13,497 nucleotides of DNA, taken from contig DURG01000309.1 in the NCBI GenBank assembly GCA_012837465.1, positions 1 to 13,497 of the forward strand. The letters run 5' to 3'. Origin of the DNA: Propionibacterium sp. Its GTDB lineage: Bacteria; Actinomycetota; Actinomycetes; Propionibacteriales; Propionibacteriaceae. Shown here one piece after another: positions 1-7,794 of the stretch (within the stretch, counting starts at the first letter, position 1; each line of letters starts with the position of its first letter). The notes below the pieces were generated by a model, which did no database searches, had not been told where the DNA came from, and saw nothing but the letters and a program-made list of their open reading frames with translations. The position numbers were made by a program, and so were the translations under genes.

Positions 1-480
1 CGCGGCGAGGCCCATATTTGGACGCCGGATGCGGTTGCCACACTGCAGCACGCGGTGCGCAAGAATTCCTGGGACACCTATCGCGACTATGCCGACCAGA
101 TCGACAGCCAGGCGGCTGCGGCGCATACGATCCGGGGGCTCTTCGGCATCAAGAACGCGGAAGAAGCCGGTCGCAAGCCGGTTCCTCTCGCAGAGGTCGA
201 AACTGCCGCCGACATCGTGAAGCGCTTCTCGACGGGTGCCATTTCCTTCGGTGCGATCAGCCGCGAAGCGCATGTGACGCTGGCGCGGGCCATGAACGCC
301 ATCGGCGGCAAGTCGAACACGGGCGAGGGCGACGAGGAGCCCGATCGTTTCGTGCCGCTGCCGAATGGCTCACCTAACCCGGAGCGCTCGGCCATCAAGC
401 AGGTCGCGTCGGGCCGTTTCGGCGTGACGACGGAATATCTGGTCAATTCCGACATGATCCAGATCAAGGTCGCGCAGGGC
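1..480 (+). other. Compositionally distinct 5' segment of gltB (mosaic or chimeric join)
   Basis: In the gltB frame, 32 of the 160 codons in 1-480 end in A or T, against 9 of 160 in 481-960. Tyr TAT, His CAT, Ile ATT, Val GTT, Gly GGT and Glu GAA are frequent here and scarce afterwards. The protein also changes character. The first part, with stretches such as RGEAHIW, AISFGAISREAH and EEPDRFVPLPNG, resembles proteobacterial GltB. From KVYPW onward it resembles actinobacterial GltB. The reading frame is unbroken. The switch falls in or just after the highly conserved AQGAKPGEGGQLPG stretch (about 472-520), where recombination or a mis-joined assembly would be easiest. The segment may extend left of the window. 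Confidence 0.6.
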
Positions 481-2151
481 GCCAAGCCCGGCGAGGGCGG
501 GCAGTTGCCCGGCCCGAAGGTCTACCCGTGGGTGGCCAGCACCCGCCACTCGACGCCCGGCGTCGGGCTGATCTCGCCGCCGCCGCACCACGACATCTAT
601 TCCATCGAGGATCTGAAGCAACTCATCCACGACCTCAAGTGCGCCAACCCGACCGCCCGCGTCCACGTCAAGCTCGTCTCCGAACTGGGCGTGGGCACGG
701 TCGCCGCAGGCGTCAGCAAGGCCAAGGCCGACGTCGTGCTGATCTCTGGCCACGACGGCGGCACCGGCGCCGCGCCCCTGACCTCGGTCAAGCATGCGGG
801 CGCCCCGTGGGAGCTGGGCCTGGCGGAGACGCAGCAGACGCTGCTGCTCAACGGTTTGCGCGACCGCATCGTCGTGCAGTGCGACGGCCAGCTCAAGACC
901 GGCCGCGACGTGCTGGTCGCCGCGCTACTCGGCGCCGAGGAGTTCGGCTTCGCCACCGCGCCGCTTGTCGTCTCCGGCTGCATCATGATGCGGGTCTGCC
1001 ACAAGGACACCTGTCCTGTGGGGATCGCGACCCAGAACCCCGAGCTGCGCGGGAAGTTCCACGGCGACCCCGACCACGTGGTCAACTTCTTCGAGTTCAT
1101 CGCGCAAGAAGTGCGCGAACTGCTCGCCTCACTGGGCCTGCGCTCCATCGAGGAGGCCGTGGGACGGGTCGACCTGCTCGACGTCAGCCGCGCCGTCGGC
1201 CACTGGAAGACGCGCGGCCTGGACCTGCAGCCGATCCTCACTGCGATCGACGTGCCGGAGGGCACTGAGCTGCACCGCACGACCACGCAGGACCACGGGC
1301 TCGACGCCAAGCTGGACGTCGAACTGATCCGACTGGCCGAACCCGCCCTGGTCAGGGGAGAGGCGGTGCGCCACTCGCTGACCGTGCGCAACGTGGACCG
1401 GACGGTCGGCACCATGCTCGGCCACGAGGTCACGAAGGCAACCGACGGACTCGGTATGGCCCCCGGGACCATCGACTTCACCCTGACCGGAACCGGCGGC
1501 CAGAGCTTCGGCGCCTTCCTGCCACGCGGGGTGACGCTGCGCCTCGTAGGCGACTCCAACGACTACTTCGGCAAGGGCCTCTCCGGCGGCCGGCTCATCG
1601 TCAGCCCGCCGTCCGACGTGCCCTTCGACCCGGCGGAACAGATCGTCGCGGGCAACGTCATCGCCTACGGCGCCACCTCCGGCCAACTGTTCCTCCGCGG
1701 GCGGGTCGGCGAGCGCTTCTGCGTGCGCAACTCAGGCGCGACCGCGGTGGTCGAGGGCGTGGGCGACCACGGCTGCGAGTACATGACCGGCGGCGAGGTG
1801 CTCGTGCTCGGCCCCACCGGCCGGAACTTCGCGGCCGGCATGTCCGGCGGCGTCGCCTGGGTGCTGGACCTCAACCCCCTTCGACTCAACACGGAGTTCG
1901 TGGATCCGCTCGAACCCTCCGACGCCGACGTCGAGCGCATCCGCACCCTGCTGGCCGAGCACCGTGACGAGACCGGCTCGCTCGTGGCCGAATCACTCGC
2001 CGCGCTCACCGCTGCGGAGCTCAAGGCCCGCTTCACGACGGTGACCCCGCGCGACTACGCCCGCATCATGGCCGTCCAGGCCCAGTCCCTCGCGGACGGC
2101 CTGGACGAGACCGAGACCACCAAGCTGATGATGGAGGCCGCTCATGGCTGA
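1..2151 (+). CDS. gltB: Glutamate synthase [NADPH] large subunit, C-terminal half (5' end outside window)
   Basis: Large subunit of the GltBD glutamate synthase, which transfers the glutamine amide nitrogen to 2-oxoglutarate to give two glutamates. The frame is open from base 1, giving 716 residues; family members are about 1500, so the N-terminal amidotransferase domain and most of the central domain lie upstream. What remains is the FMN-binding synthase domain (about residues 20-400) and the GXGXG beta-helix domain (about 450-650). The three [3Fe-4S] cysteines are visible at residues 327, 333 and 338 with the expected spacing in C-IMMRV-C-HKDT-C. The conserved SNTGEG (105-110) and HDGGTGAAP segments are present. 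The GTG at 55 is internal, because family sequence (RGEAHIW...) continues upstream to base 1. The stop overlaps gltD by 8 nt, implying coupled translation. From residue ~165 on the protein reads as actinobacterial; before that, both composition and sequence look foreign (see the separate entry for 1-480). Confidence 0.95.
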   Translation, partial: RGEAHIWTPDAVATLQHAVRKNSWDTYRDYADQIDSQAAAAHTIRGLFGIKNAEEAGRKPVPLAEVETAADIVKRFSTGAISFGAISREAHVTLARAMNAIGGKSNTGEGDEEPDRFVPLPNGSPNPERSAIKQVASGRFGVTTEYLVNSDMIQIKVAQGAKPGEGGQLPGPKVYPWVASTRHSTPGVGLISPPPHHDIYSIEDLKQLIHDLKCANPTARVHVKLVSELGVGTVAAGVSKAKADVVLISGHDGGTGAAPLTSVKHAGAPWELGLAETQQTLLLNGLRDRIVVQCDGQLKTGRDVLVAALLGAEEFGFATAPLVVSGCIMMRVCHKDTCPVGIATQNPELRGKFHGDPDHVVNFFEFIAQEVRELLASLGLRSIEEAVGRVDLLDVSRAVGHWKTRGLDLQPILTAIDVPEGTELHRTTTQDHGLDAKLDVELIRLAEPALVRGEAVRHSLTVRNVDRTVGTMLGHEVTKATDGLGMAPGTIDFTLTGTGGQSFGAFLPRGVTLRLVGDSNDYFGKGLSGGRLIVSPPSDVPFDPAEQIVAGNVIAYGATSGQLFLRGRVGERFCVRNSGATAVVEGVGDHGCEYMTGGEVLVLGPTGRNFAAGMSGGVAWVLDLNPLRLNTEFVDPLEPSDADVERIRTLLAEHRDETGSLVAESLAALTAAELKARFTTVTPRDYARIMAVQAQSLADGLDETETTKLMMEAAHG

Positions 2152-3610
2152 TCCCAAGGGTTTCATGACCACCCTCCGCGAGGTCGCCGCGCGGCGCCCC
2201 GTCGAGGAGCGCGTCCGCGACTGGCAGGAGGTCTACCCAGGCAGCCCCGGCCGCGCGCTGCTGCCGATCATTTCGAAGCAGGCGGGCCGCTGCATGGACT
2301 GCGGCATCCCGTTCTGCCACAACGGCTGCCCGTTGGGCAACCTCATCCCCGAGTGGAACGACCTCGTGTGGCGCGACGAGTGGCAGCCCGCCCTCGAGCG
2401 GCTCCACGCCACCAACAACTTCCCGGAGTTCACCGGGCGACTCTGCCCGGCCCCCTGCGAGACGGCCTGCGTCGTGGGCATCAACCGGGACCCGGTCACG
2501 ATCAAGAACGTCGAGGTCGCCATCATCGACAAGGCGTGGGACGACTCCCGCGTCGTGCCGCAGCAACCGGAATGGCACACCGCCAAGACGGTCGCCGTGG
2601 TGGGCTCCGGCCCCGCCGGCCTGGCCGCGGCACAGCAGCTGACGCGCGCCGGGCACACCGTCGTCGTCTATGAGAGGGCCGACGCCATCGGCGGCCTGCT
2701 GCGCTACGGCATCCCCGAGTTCAAGCTCGAGAAGGCCGTCCTCAACAGGCGCCTGAAGCAGATGGTGCTCGAGGGCACGCAGTTCAAGACGGGCGTCGAA
2801 GTGGGCCGCGACATCACCGGCGAGGAGCTGCGAGAGCAGTACGAAGCGGTCATCCTGGCCATCGGCGCCACCGCGCCCCGAGACCTGCCCGTGCCCGGCC
2901 GCGAGCTCGCCGGCATCCACCAGGCGATGGAGTACCTGCCCCAGGCCAACCGCGCGGCCCTGGGCGAGGAGGTCCCCGACCAGGTGACGGCCGAAGGCAA
3001 GGACGTGGTCATCATCGGGGGCGGCGACACCGGGGCGGACTGCCTCGGCACCGCCATCCGCCAAGGGGCTCGCTCCATCACGCAGTTGGAGATCATGCCC
3101 ATCCCGCCGGAGGCACGTCCCGCCGGCCAGCCCTGGCCGACATACCCCATGACCTTCAAGGTCTCATCGGCCCATGAGGAGGGCGGCGAGCGGATCTACG
3201 CGGTCTCCACCGATCGTTTCGTCGGCGACGACGAGGGGCGCGTGGCCGGTCTCGACCTCGTGGAGGTCCGCCTCCAGGAGGGCCGTTTCGAGCCGGTGCC
3301 GGGCACCGAACGCCACGTCCCAGCCCAGCTCGTGCTGCTCGCGATGGGGTTCCTCGGGCCCCAGCAGGCCGGCCTGGTCGAGGAGTTGGGGCTGGAGCTC
3401 GACCAGCGCGGCAGCATCCAGCGCGACGAGTCCTACGCCACCAGCGTGCCGGGCGTGTACGCCTGCGGTGATGCTGGGCGCGGCCAGTCGCTGATCGTGT
3501 GGGCCATCGCGGAGGGCCGCTCGTGTGCACGAGGGGTCGACGAGTTCCTCAGCGGACAGTCGAAGCTCCCGCGGCCCATCGGCCCGGAGGTGCGCCAGCT
3601 CCTCGTGTGA
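2144..3610 (+). CDS. gltD: Glutamate synthase [NADPH] small subunit
   Basis: Small subunit of glutamate synthase. It takes electrons from NADPH through FAD and iron-sulfur clusters and passes them to the FMN of GltB. At 488 residues it is normal for the family. The N-terminal ferredoxin-like domain has the first cysteine group at residues 50, 53, 58 and 62 (CMDCGIPFCHNGC) and a second at 101, 105 and 109 (CPAPCETAC). The FAD dinucleotide fold follows at ~149-178 with GSGPAG (154-159). The NADPH fold is at ~287-312 with GGGDTGADC. The C-terminal FAD motif includes YACGDAGRGQSLIVWAI. The ATG at 2144 has GGAGG at 2133-2137, 6 nt upstream, and overlaps the gltB stop, so the pair is one operon. 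The gene ends 3 nt before the convergent ATPase stop. Confidence 0.97.
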   Translation: MADPKGFMTTLREVAARRPVEERVRDWQEVYPGSPGRALLPIISKQAGRCMDCGIPFCHNGCPLGNLIPEWNDLVWRDEWQPALERLHATNNFPEFTGRLCPAPCETACVVGINRDPVTIKNVEVAIIDKAWDDSRVVPQQPEWHTAKTVAVVGSGPAGLAAAQQLTRAGHTVVVYERADAIGGLLRYGIPEFKLEKAVLNRRLKQMVLEGTQFKTGVEVGRDITGEELREQYEAVILAIGATAPRDLPVPGRELAGIHQAMEYLPQANRAALGEEVPDQVTAEGKDVVIIGGGDTGADCLGTAIRQGARSITQLEIMPIPPEARPAGQPWPTYPMTFKVSSAHEEGGERIYAVSTDRFVGDDEGRVAGLDLVEVRLQEGRFEPVPGTERHVPAQLVLLAMGFLGPQQAGLVEELGLELDQRGSIQRDESYATSVPGVYACGDAGRGQSLIVWAIAEGRSCARGVDEFLSGQSKLPRPIGPEVRQLLV

Positions 3611-3642
3611 TGCTCAGCCCTCACGGGGGAGGAGCCAGGCGC
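3592..3642. terminator. Imperfect hairpin spanning the convergent gltD / ABC-ATPase junction
   Basis: Three nested arms pair across the gene junction: GCGCC (3592-3596) with GGCGC (3638-3642), CTCCTC (3599-3604) with GAGGAG (3629-3634), and GTG (3605-3607) with CAC (3622-3624). This gives about 14 bp with small internal bulges and a 14-nt loop that contains both stop codons. Because the structure is an inverted repeat it could act on transcripts from either side. Neither flank has a T-run, so it is not a canonical intrinsic terminator. A transcript-end or anti-readthrough role is inferred from position. Confidence 0.35.
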
Positions 3643-4762
3643 GTCCCTCGTTGAAGCGGACCTCGACCTTGGCGCCCTCCTCGTGGATGTCAGAGACGTT
3701 CGGATCGGCCACCACTGCGGTGATGGTCCCGTGCTCCGTGTCCACCTCGTACTCGACCGTGTCCCCGAAGAACACCGACGTCGTCACGGTGCCGGCGTGC
3801 CCGCCTGCGGCCACTTCGTCCCCTTCCCGGACGGCGACGAGACGGATCGACTCGGGGCGGACCAGCAGCACGACATCGGCGGCTCCTGCCGCGTCCGGGT
3901 GGGCGGGGACGCGGACCTCCTGGCCCAGCACCTCCACCGTCGCGTGGCCGTCGTCGTCGTGCGAGAGCAGCGTCACGTCGAGGAAGTTGGCCCGGCCGAT
4001 GAAGTCCGCGACGAACACCGTGGCGGGTTGGCGGTAGATGACCTCGGGGGCCGCAGCCTGCTCGACGCGGCCCTTGTTCATCACGACGATCCGGTCCGAC
4101 ATGCTCATGGCTTCGGACTGGTCGTGGGTCACGTAGACGCTGGTGATGCCGAGGTGGCGCTGCAGCCGGCGGATCTCCAGGCGCATCTGCTCGCGCAGCT
4201 TGGCGTCGAGGTTGCTGAGGGGCTCGTCGAAGAGCAGCACCTTGGGCTTCATGACCATGGCCCTGGCGAGCGCCACACGCTGCTGCTGTCCGCCGGAGAG
4301 TTGATTGGGGGCCCGGTTCGCGTACTGCTCGATGTTCATCGACTTGAGGCCGAGCTCGACCTCCTCGTTGAGCTGGGCGGCGGGCAGCTTGCGGAGCTTG
4401 AGGCCGTACGCGACGTTGTCGCGCACCTTGAGGTGCGGGAAGAGGGCGTAGGACTGGAAGACCATGGCCATCGGACGCTTGTTGGGCGGGGTGTCGATCA
4501 TGTTGCGGCCGTCGAGCACCACCTCACCGCCGGTCGGGTCCTCGAAGCCGGCGATCATGCGCAGGGTCGTGGTCTTGCCACAGCCGGAAGGCCCAAGCAG
4601 CGTGATGAACTCGCCCGGTTCGATCTCGAGGTCGACGGCGTCGACCGCGGTGACGGTGTCGGGTCCGTTGCCGAACTGCTTGGTGAGCGCGACGAGGCTC
4701 AGGCGCCCGCTGGCCGGAGAGTTGTCTTCCAGCAGTTGGTCTGCTGCGGCGAGGTCAGTCAT
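3614..4762 (-). CDS. ABC importer ATP-binding protein (FbpC/PotA/PhnT type)
   Basis: Cytoplasmic ATPase that powers the importer whose permease and binding protein are encoded just upstream in the same operon. It has 382 residues. All nucleotide-binding motifs are intact: Walker A GPSGCGKTT (57-65), Q-loop Gln103, signature LSGGQQ (155-160), Walker B VLLFDE (175-180) and switch His213. The ~130-residue C-terminal extension (about 250-380) is the TOBE-type regulatory region typical of the sugar/polyamine/iron/aminoethylphosphonate importer branch. The ATPase alone does not define the substrate. The ATG at 4762 lies 18 nt after the permease stop, with only a weak GAGAG Shine-Dalgarno about 10 nt upstream, so it probably relies on translation from the permease. 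The gene ends 3 nt from the end of convergent gltD. Confidence 0.93.
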   Translation of the reverse strand: MTDLAAADQLLEDNSPASGRLSLVALTKQFGNGPDTVTAVDAVDLEIEPGEFITLLGPSGCGKTTTLRMIAGFEDPTGGEVVLDGRNMIDTPPNKRPMAMVFQSYALFPHLKVRDNVAYGLKLRKLPAAQLNEEVELGLKSMNIEQYANRAPNQLSGGQQQRVALARAMVMKPKVLLFDEPLSNLDAKLREQMRLEIRRLQRHLGITSVYVTHDQSEAMSMSDRIVVMNKGRVEQAAAPEVIYRQPATVFVADFIGRANFLDVTLLSHDDDGHATVEVLGQEVRVPAHPDAAGAADVVLLVRPESIRLVAVREGDEVAAGGHAGTVTTSVFFGDTVEYEVDTEHGTITAVVADPNVSDIHEEGAKVEVRFNEGRAWLLPREG

Positions 4763-4780
4763 GGTGGGAGATCTCTCTTG

Positions 4781-6537
4781 TCAGGCGGCGGCGGGGGGAA
4801 TGGTGGGTGCGGCGGAGGAGCCCTTGCCCTTCATCGCGAGGTTCAGCAGGCCGATGACGGTCAGCACGATGATGATGAGGATCGTGCAATAGGCGAAGGC
4901 GTTGCCGAAGCGGCCGGCCTCGACCTCCGACAGGATCTGGGAGGTCATGATCCTGGTGCGCGGGGTGGTGATGAAGATGATGGCGGAGATCGTCGTCATC
5001 GAGCGGGCGAAGGCATACGTCAGGCCCGAGAGCAACGCCATCCTGATCAACGGGATCGTGACCTTGCGGAACGTGGTGAGGCCGCTGGCCCCGAGTGACG
5101 TGGATGCCTCGTCGATCGCCGGGTCGATCTGTTGCAGCGCGGCGACGCCGGAGCGTTGGCCGGCCGGGATGGAACGGGCGATGTAAACCATCACGATGGC
5201 CATGGCGCCGGCGAAGATCGCACCGCCACCTGCGAGGGCGGGGATGAAGCGGCGTCCGAACGCGTCGAAGGGCGTGTTGTAGGCGATGGCATAGCCGATG
5301 CCGAGGACGGTGCCGGGCACAGCGAGGCCTAGCATGCCGAGGAAGTCCATGACGCCGGCGCCCCGACGGAGCTTGACGACGACCAGCCACGCGATGAGCA
5401 TTCCCAGGATGCCGGCGATGGGGGTGGCGATCAGCGCGAGCAGCGTCGTGGTGATGATCGCGTCGGAGCCGATGCCCTGGAAGAGGTAGCGGTAGTTGTC
5501 CAGCGTGAAGGCGTTGTTCACGCCGAGGATGCGGACGAACCCGCCGAGGATCACTGTCCCGTAGATGGTGATGATGAGGGCCATCACGATGGCGACCAGC
5601 GCGAGGACCGGGATCCGTGCTGCATTGGACGTGTTCATCTTCGCCGCGCCCGCGGGTTTGCCCGTGACACTCACGGCCGACTGCCGGTTCGACCAGTAGC
5701 GCTGGACGATGAAGACCAGGAGGGCCGGGACGAGGAGGACCATGGAGTAGGCGGCGCCGGCACCGAGGTTGTACTCGCCGATGATGGCGATGTAGGCACG
5801 GGACGCAAGGACGGTGAAGTCGCCGCCGAGGACCAGCGGGTTGGCGAGGTCTGCGATGGCCTCGACGAAGAGCAGGAGGAACGAGGCCGCGAAGCCGGGG
5901 ATCAGCATCGGCAGGGTCACCGTGCGGAACACCTGCCACTTGTTGGCACCGAGGCTCTGGGAGGCCTCGTCCAGCGAGGGGTCCAGGGAGCGCAGCATGC
6001 CCAGCAGGTTGAGGTATGCCACGGGGAAGAACGACAACGCCAACACCAGCGTCAGGCCGCCGAGGCCGTACACGTTCCATTGCTGGCCCAGCAGTTGGTT
6101 GGAGATGATCCCTCCGCGGCCGAAGAGTGTGATGACCGCGGTGGCGACGGCGAACGGGGGAGAGACGATGGGCAGCAACGACAGCAGGTGGACGAACTTC
6201 TTGCACGCCACTCCAGCCGCGCCTGGGCATAGGCGAGGACGAAGCCGATCAGCGTGCCCAGGGCCGCCACCAGCAGGCCCAGGACGACCGTGTTGACCAG
6301 GATCTGCCTGTTCACCGGGGAGGTGAACATGCGGGTCAGCGTGTTCCAGCCCCGCTCGGAGAACGCGGCGAGGAAAGTCTGCCCGAGCGGCAGGAGGACC
6401 AGGAGGAAGAGGATGGCCACCACGACGGCGATCAGCAGGATCGTCACGGGGTCCTGCTTCACGCGGCGGCCACGGGCCTTCCTGGGTGGTGCGGCGGTGG
6501 TCGTGGCCGCTGGACTTTCGTCGAGTGTGATGCTCAT
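4781..6537 (-). pseudogene. ABC importer permease with two fused membrane domains, broken by a one-base frameshift
   Basis: Inner-membrane channel of the importer, of the FbpB-like type in which two BPD_transp_1 domains are fused. Translation from ATG 6537 gives a normal start (MSITLDES) and a first membrane segment at ~32-58, then runs well to ...ARLEWRA (residue 112, near 6203). There the frame is lost. The family sequence resumes in another frame with KKFVHLLSLLPIVSPP and continues to the stop at 4781. One base missing between 6202 and 6203 (GC-AAGAAG for GCN-AAGAAG) explains this; repair gives 585 residues. Both EAA-loop motifs are intact in the second part (EASQSLGANKW and EASTSLGASGL). 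The rest shows no decay, so the break is either recent or a sequencing or assembly error. A GGGAAGA Shine-Dalgarno precedes ATG 6537. A longer upstream open stretch reaching 6610 is only the wrong frame. Whether the protein is made cannot be told from this sequence. Confidence 0.85.
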
Positions 6538-6555
6538 ACGTCTTCCCGGTGGAGG

Positions 6556-6583
6556 GGGAGTGGGGCGCCATTGCCCCACTCCC
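6556..6583 (-). promoter_or_regulatory. Intercistronic stem-loop between binding-protein and permease genes
   Basis: A perfect 11-bp inverted repeat, 6556-6566 with 6573-6583, has a 6-nt loop and lies in the 69-nt gap between the lipoprotein stop (6607) and the permease start (6537). The stem is mostly G-C. On the transcribed strand it is not followed by a T-run. It therefore resembles the structures that reduce downstream transcription or protect the 3' end of the binding-protein message, so that more binding protein than permease is made. The regulatory effect is inferred; the structure is read directly. Confidence 0.6.
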
Positions 6584-6606
6584 GTGGGTTGTTGGATGAC
6601 CGGTCG

Positions 6607-7713
6607 TCACTCGCGAGGCGCGGTGGCGATCTCCTCGTCGAAGCGGGCAGTCAGGGCGGACTTCGCATCGGCGGCGGCGGAGAAGTCGTAGTCGACCAGC
6701 GTGATGTCGTCGAGGTTGACCATGCGCTCGTCACTGGCCGCATTCGGGTTGGTGAGCAGCTGGTACGACTGGTGCTGGGGGCCGATCTCCTGGGCGGCCG
6801 GGGACAGCGCCCAGTCGTAGTACGCCTTGGCGGCATTCGGGTTCTGAGCGTTCGCAATGAGCGCGACGCCACCGATCTCCCACCCGGTGCCGTCGCCGGG
6901 GATGGTGGTGACGAGATCGCTCATGCCCTGCTCCTCGTACTTCACGCAGTCATGGCTGAAGACGATCGAGGTGGCCACCTCGCCGCGTCCCGCGGACTGC
7001 GCGGGGGCGGAGCCGGACTTGGTGTACTGGAGGATGTTGCCGTGCATCTGGCCCATCCAGTCGAGCGCCTCGTCCTCGCCGCCACGGAGCACGACCTGGG
7101 TCCACAGCGTGGTGAAGGCGGTGCCCGAGGTCGCCGGGTGGGCCATCATGATCTGGCCCTTGAGTTCGGGCTTCAGCAGGTCGTCCCAGGTCTGGGGTGC
7201 TTCGATGCCGAGGTCGTCGAGGACGGCCTGATTTGAGCAGAAGCCGAGCACGCCGATGTACACGCCGCCCCAGTAGCCGTCGGGATCCATGTAGGCGGAA
7301 TCGATCTCGGATGCCACAGGGGACTGGTACTGCTCGAGCAGGTCTGCCGACGCAGCCACGTTGTAGCCGTCGACCGGGCCGCCGTGCCAGACATCGAACT
7401 CGGGGTTGCTGCGCGCGGATTCCAGACGCGCCACGGCTTCGCCGGAGGCGAGGCGCACGTAGCTGGTGGCCACGCCGGTCTCCTCCTCGAAGGCCGAGAC
7501 CCAGGCCTGGCACACGTCCTCCTGGTTGCCGCAGGCGACGACGAGGGAGTCCTCGAGCTCGGCGGGGGCAGCAGGATCGCTGGCATCGCCAGCGGCCTGC
7601 GTGCCGCCATCGGCCGGCGGTGCGGTTGTCGGCTCGTCTTCAATGGCGCAACTTGTCAGCAGCAATGCCGACACGGCGGCGGCTGCGGCGATGCCTCGCG
7701 CGATCCTTGTCAT
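6607..7713 (-). CDS. ABC importer substrate-binding lipoprotein (FbpA/AfuA-like fold, probably not iron-binding)
   Basis: Extracytoplasmic receptor of the importer, 368 residues. A lipoprotein signal peptide ends in LLLTSC with Cys22 as lipidation site, followed by an Ala/Pro/Gly/Asp-rich linker to ~residue 53. The rest is the type-2 periplasmic-binding fold of the FbpA/AfuA/PhnS group, with LLKPELKGQIMMAHP and AKAYYDWALSPAAQ as family landmarks. At the position where ferric-binding proteins have two adjacent tyrosines, this protein has His254-Asp255 (FSHDCVKY), and Glu279 follows in GWEIGG. From memory, the sugar-phosphate-binding AfuA uses a similar His-Asp plus Glu set. An organophosphate ligand is therefore more likely than iron, but the exact substrate is not shown. 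The ATG at 7713 has a clear AGGAGA (7721-7726) 7 nt upstream. It is the first gene of the operon, downstream of a PHO-box-like repeat. Confidence 0.92.
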   Translation of the reverse strand: MTRIARGIAAAAAVSALLLTSCAIEDEPTTAPPADGGTQAAGDASDPAAPAELEDSLVVACGNQEDVCQAWVSAFEEETGVATSYVRLASGEAVARLESARSNPEFDVWHGGPVDGYNVAASADLLEQYQSPVASEIDSAYMDPDGYWGGVYIGVLGFCSNQAVLDDLGIEAPQTWDDLLKPELKGQIMMAHPATSGTAFTTLWTQVVLRGGEDEALDWMGQMHGNILQYTKSGSAPAQSAGRGEVATSIVFSHDCVKYEEQGMSDLVTTIPGDGTGWEIGGVALIANAQNPNAAKAYYDWALSPAAQEIGPQHQSYQLLTNPNAASDERMVNLDDITLVDYDFSAAADAKSALTARFDEEIATAPRE

Positions 7714-7750
7714 GTTGGTTTCTCCTGTCGAAGGGGGGGCAGCTCATCCG

Positions 7751-7794
7751 GTGAGGTGAACCCAGGATGAAGACCAGCTAAACAGAAGATGAAT
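7751..7794 (-). promoter_or_regulatory. Candidate PHO box: four 11-nt direct-repeat units upstream of the ABC operon
   Basis: Read on the minus strand, four consecutive 11-nt units start at 7794, 7783, 7772 and 7761 with the heptamers ATTCATC, GTTTAGC, CTTCATC and GTTCACC. Positions 2, 3, 5 and 7 (T, T, A, C) are identical in all four, and the last unit is an exact match to the Streptomyces PhoP-type GTTCACC core. The known PHO box is a run of such 7-nt cores separated by 4 variable bases, the same register as here. The array ends 37 nt before the binding-protein start codon. I could not assign a convincing -10 hexamer in the C-rich stretch after it. Binding by a PhoP- or RegX3-like regulator is inferred. 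Confidence 0.55.

Noticed and set aside
3683..5098. 471-residue plus-strand frame across the ATPase and permease genes
   Set aside because: It is antisense to two recognised genes and has the composition of a GC-rich shadow frame.
6538..6610. N-terminal extension of the permease to 6610 (MTTGHPTTHG...)
   Set aside because: This reading runs in the wrong frame for the true N-terminus and crosses the intercistronic hairpin. The real start is ATG 6537, which has a Shine-Dalgarno and a proper first membrane helix.
4781..6610. Programmed ribosomal frameshifting in the permease
   Set aside because: No classic slippery heptamer or following structure is evident at the junction, and this family is not known to use recoding. 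A deletion or sequencing error is simpler.
3614..7713. Labelling the importer as an Fe(III) system (FbpABC)
   Set aside because: The ATPase and permease are compatible, but the binding protein lacks the di-tyrosine iron site, so the substrate was left open.
7733..7739. Run of seven G (C on the transcribed strand) before the lipoprotein Shine-Dalgarno as a phase-variation tract
   Set aside because: The tract is short, and runs of this length are expected in a GC-rich genome. No on/off coding consequence is visible.
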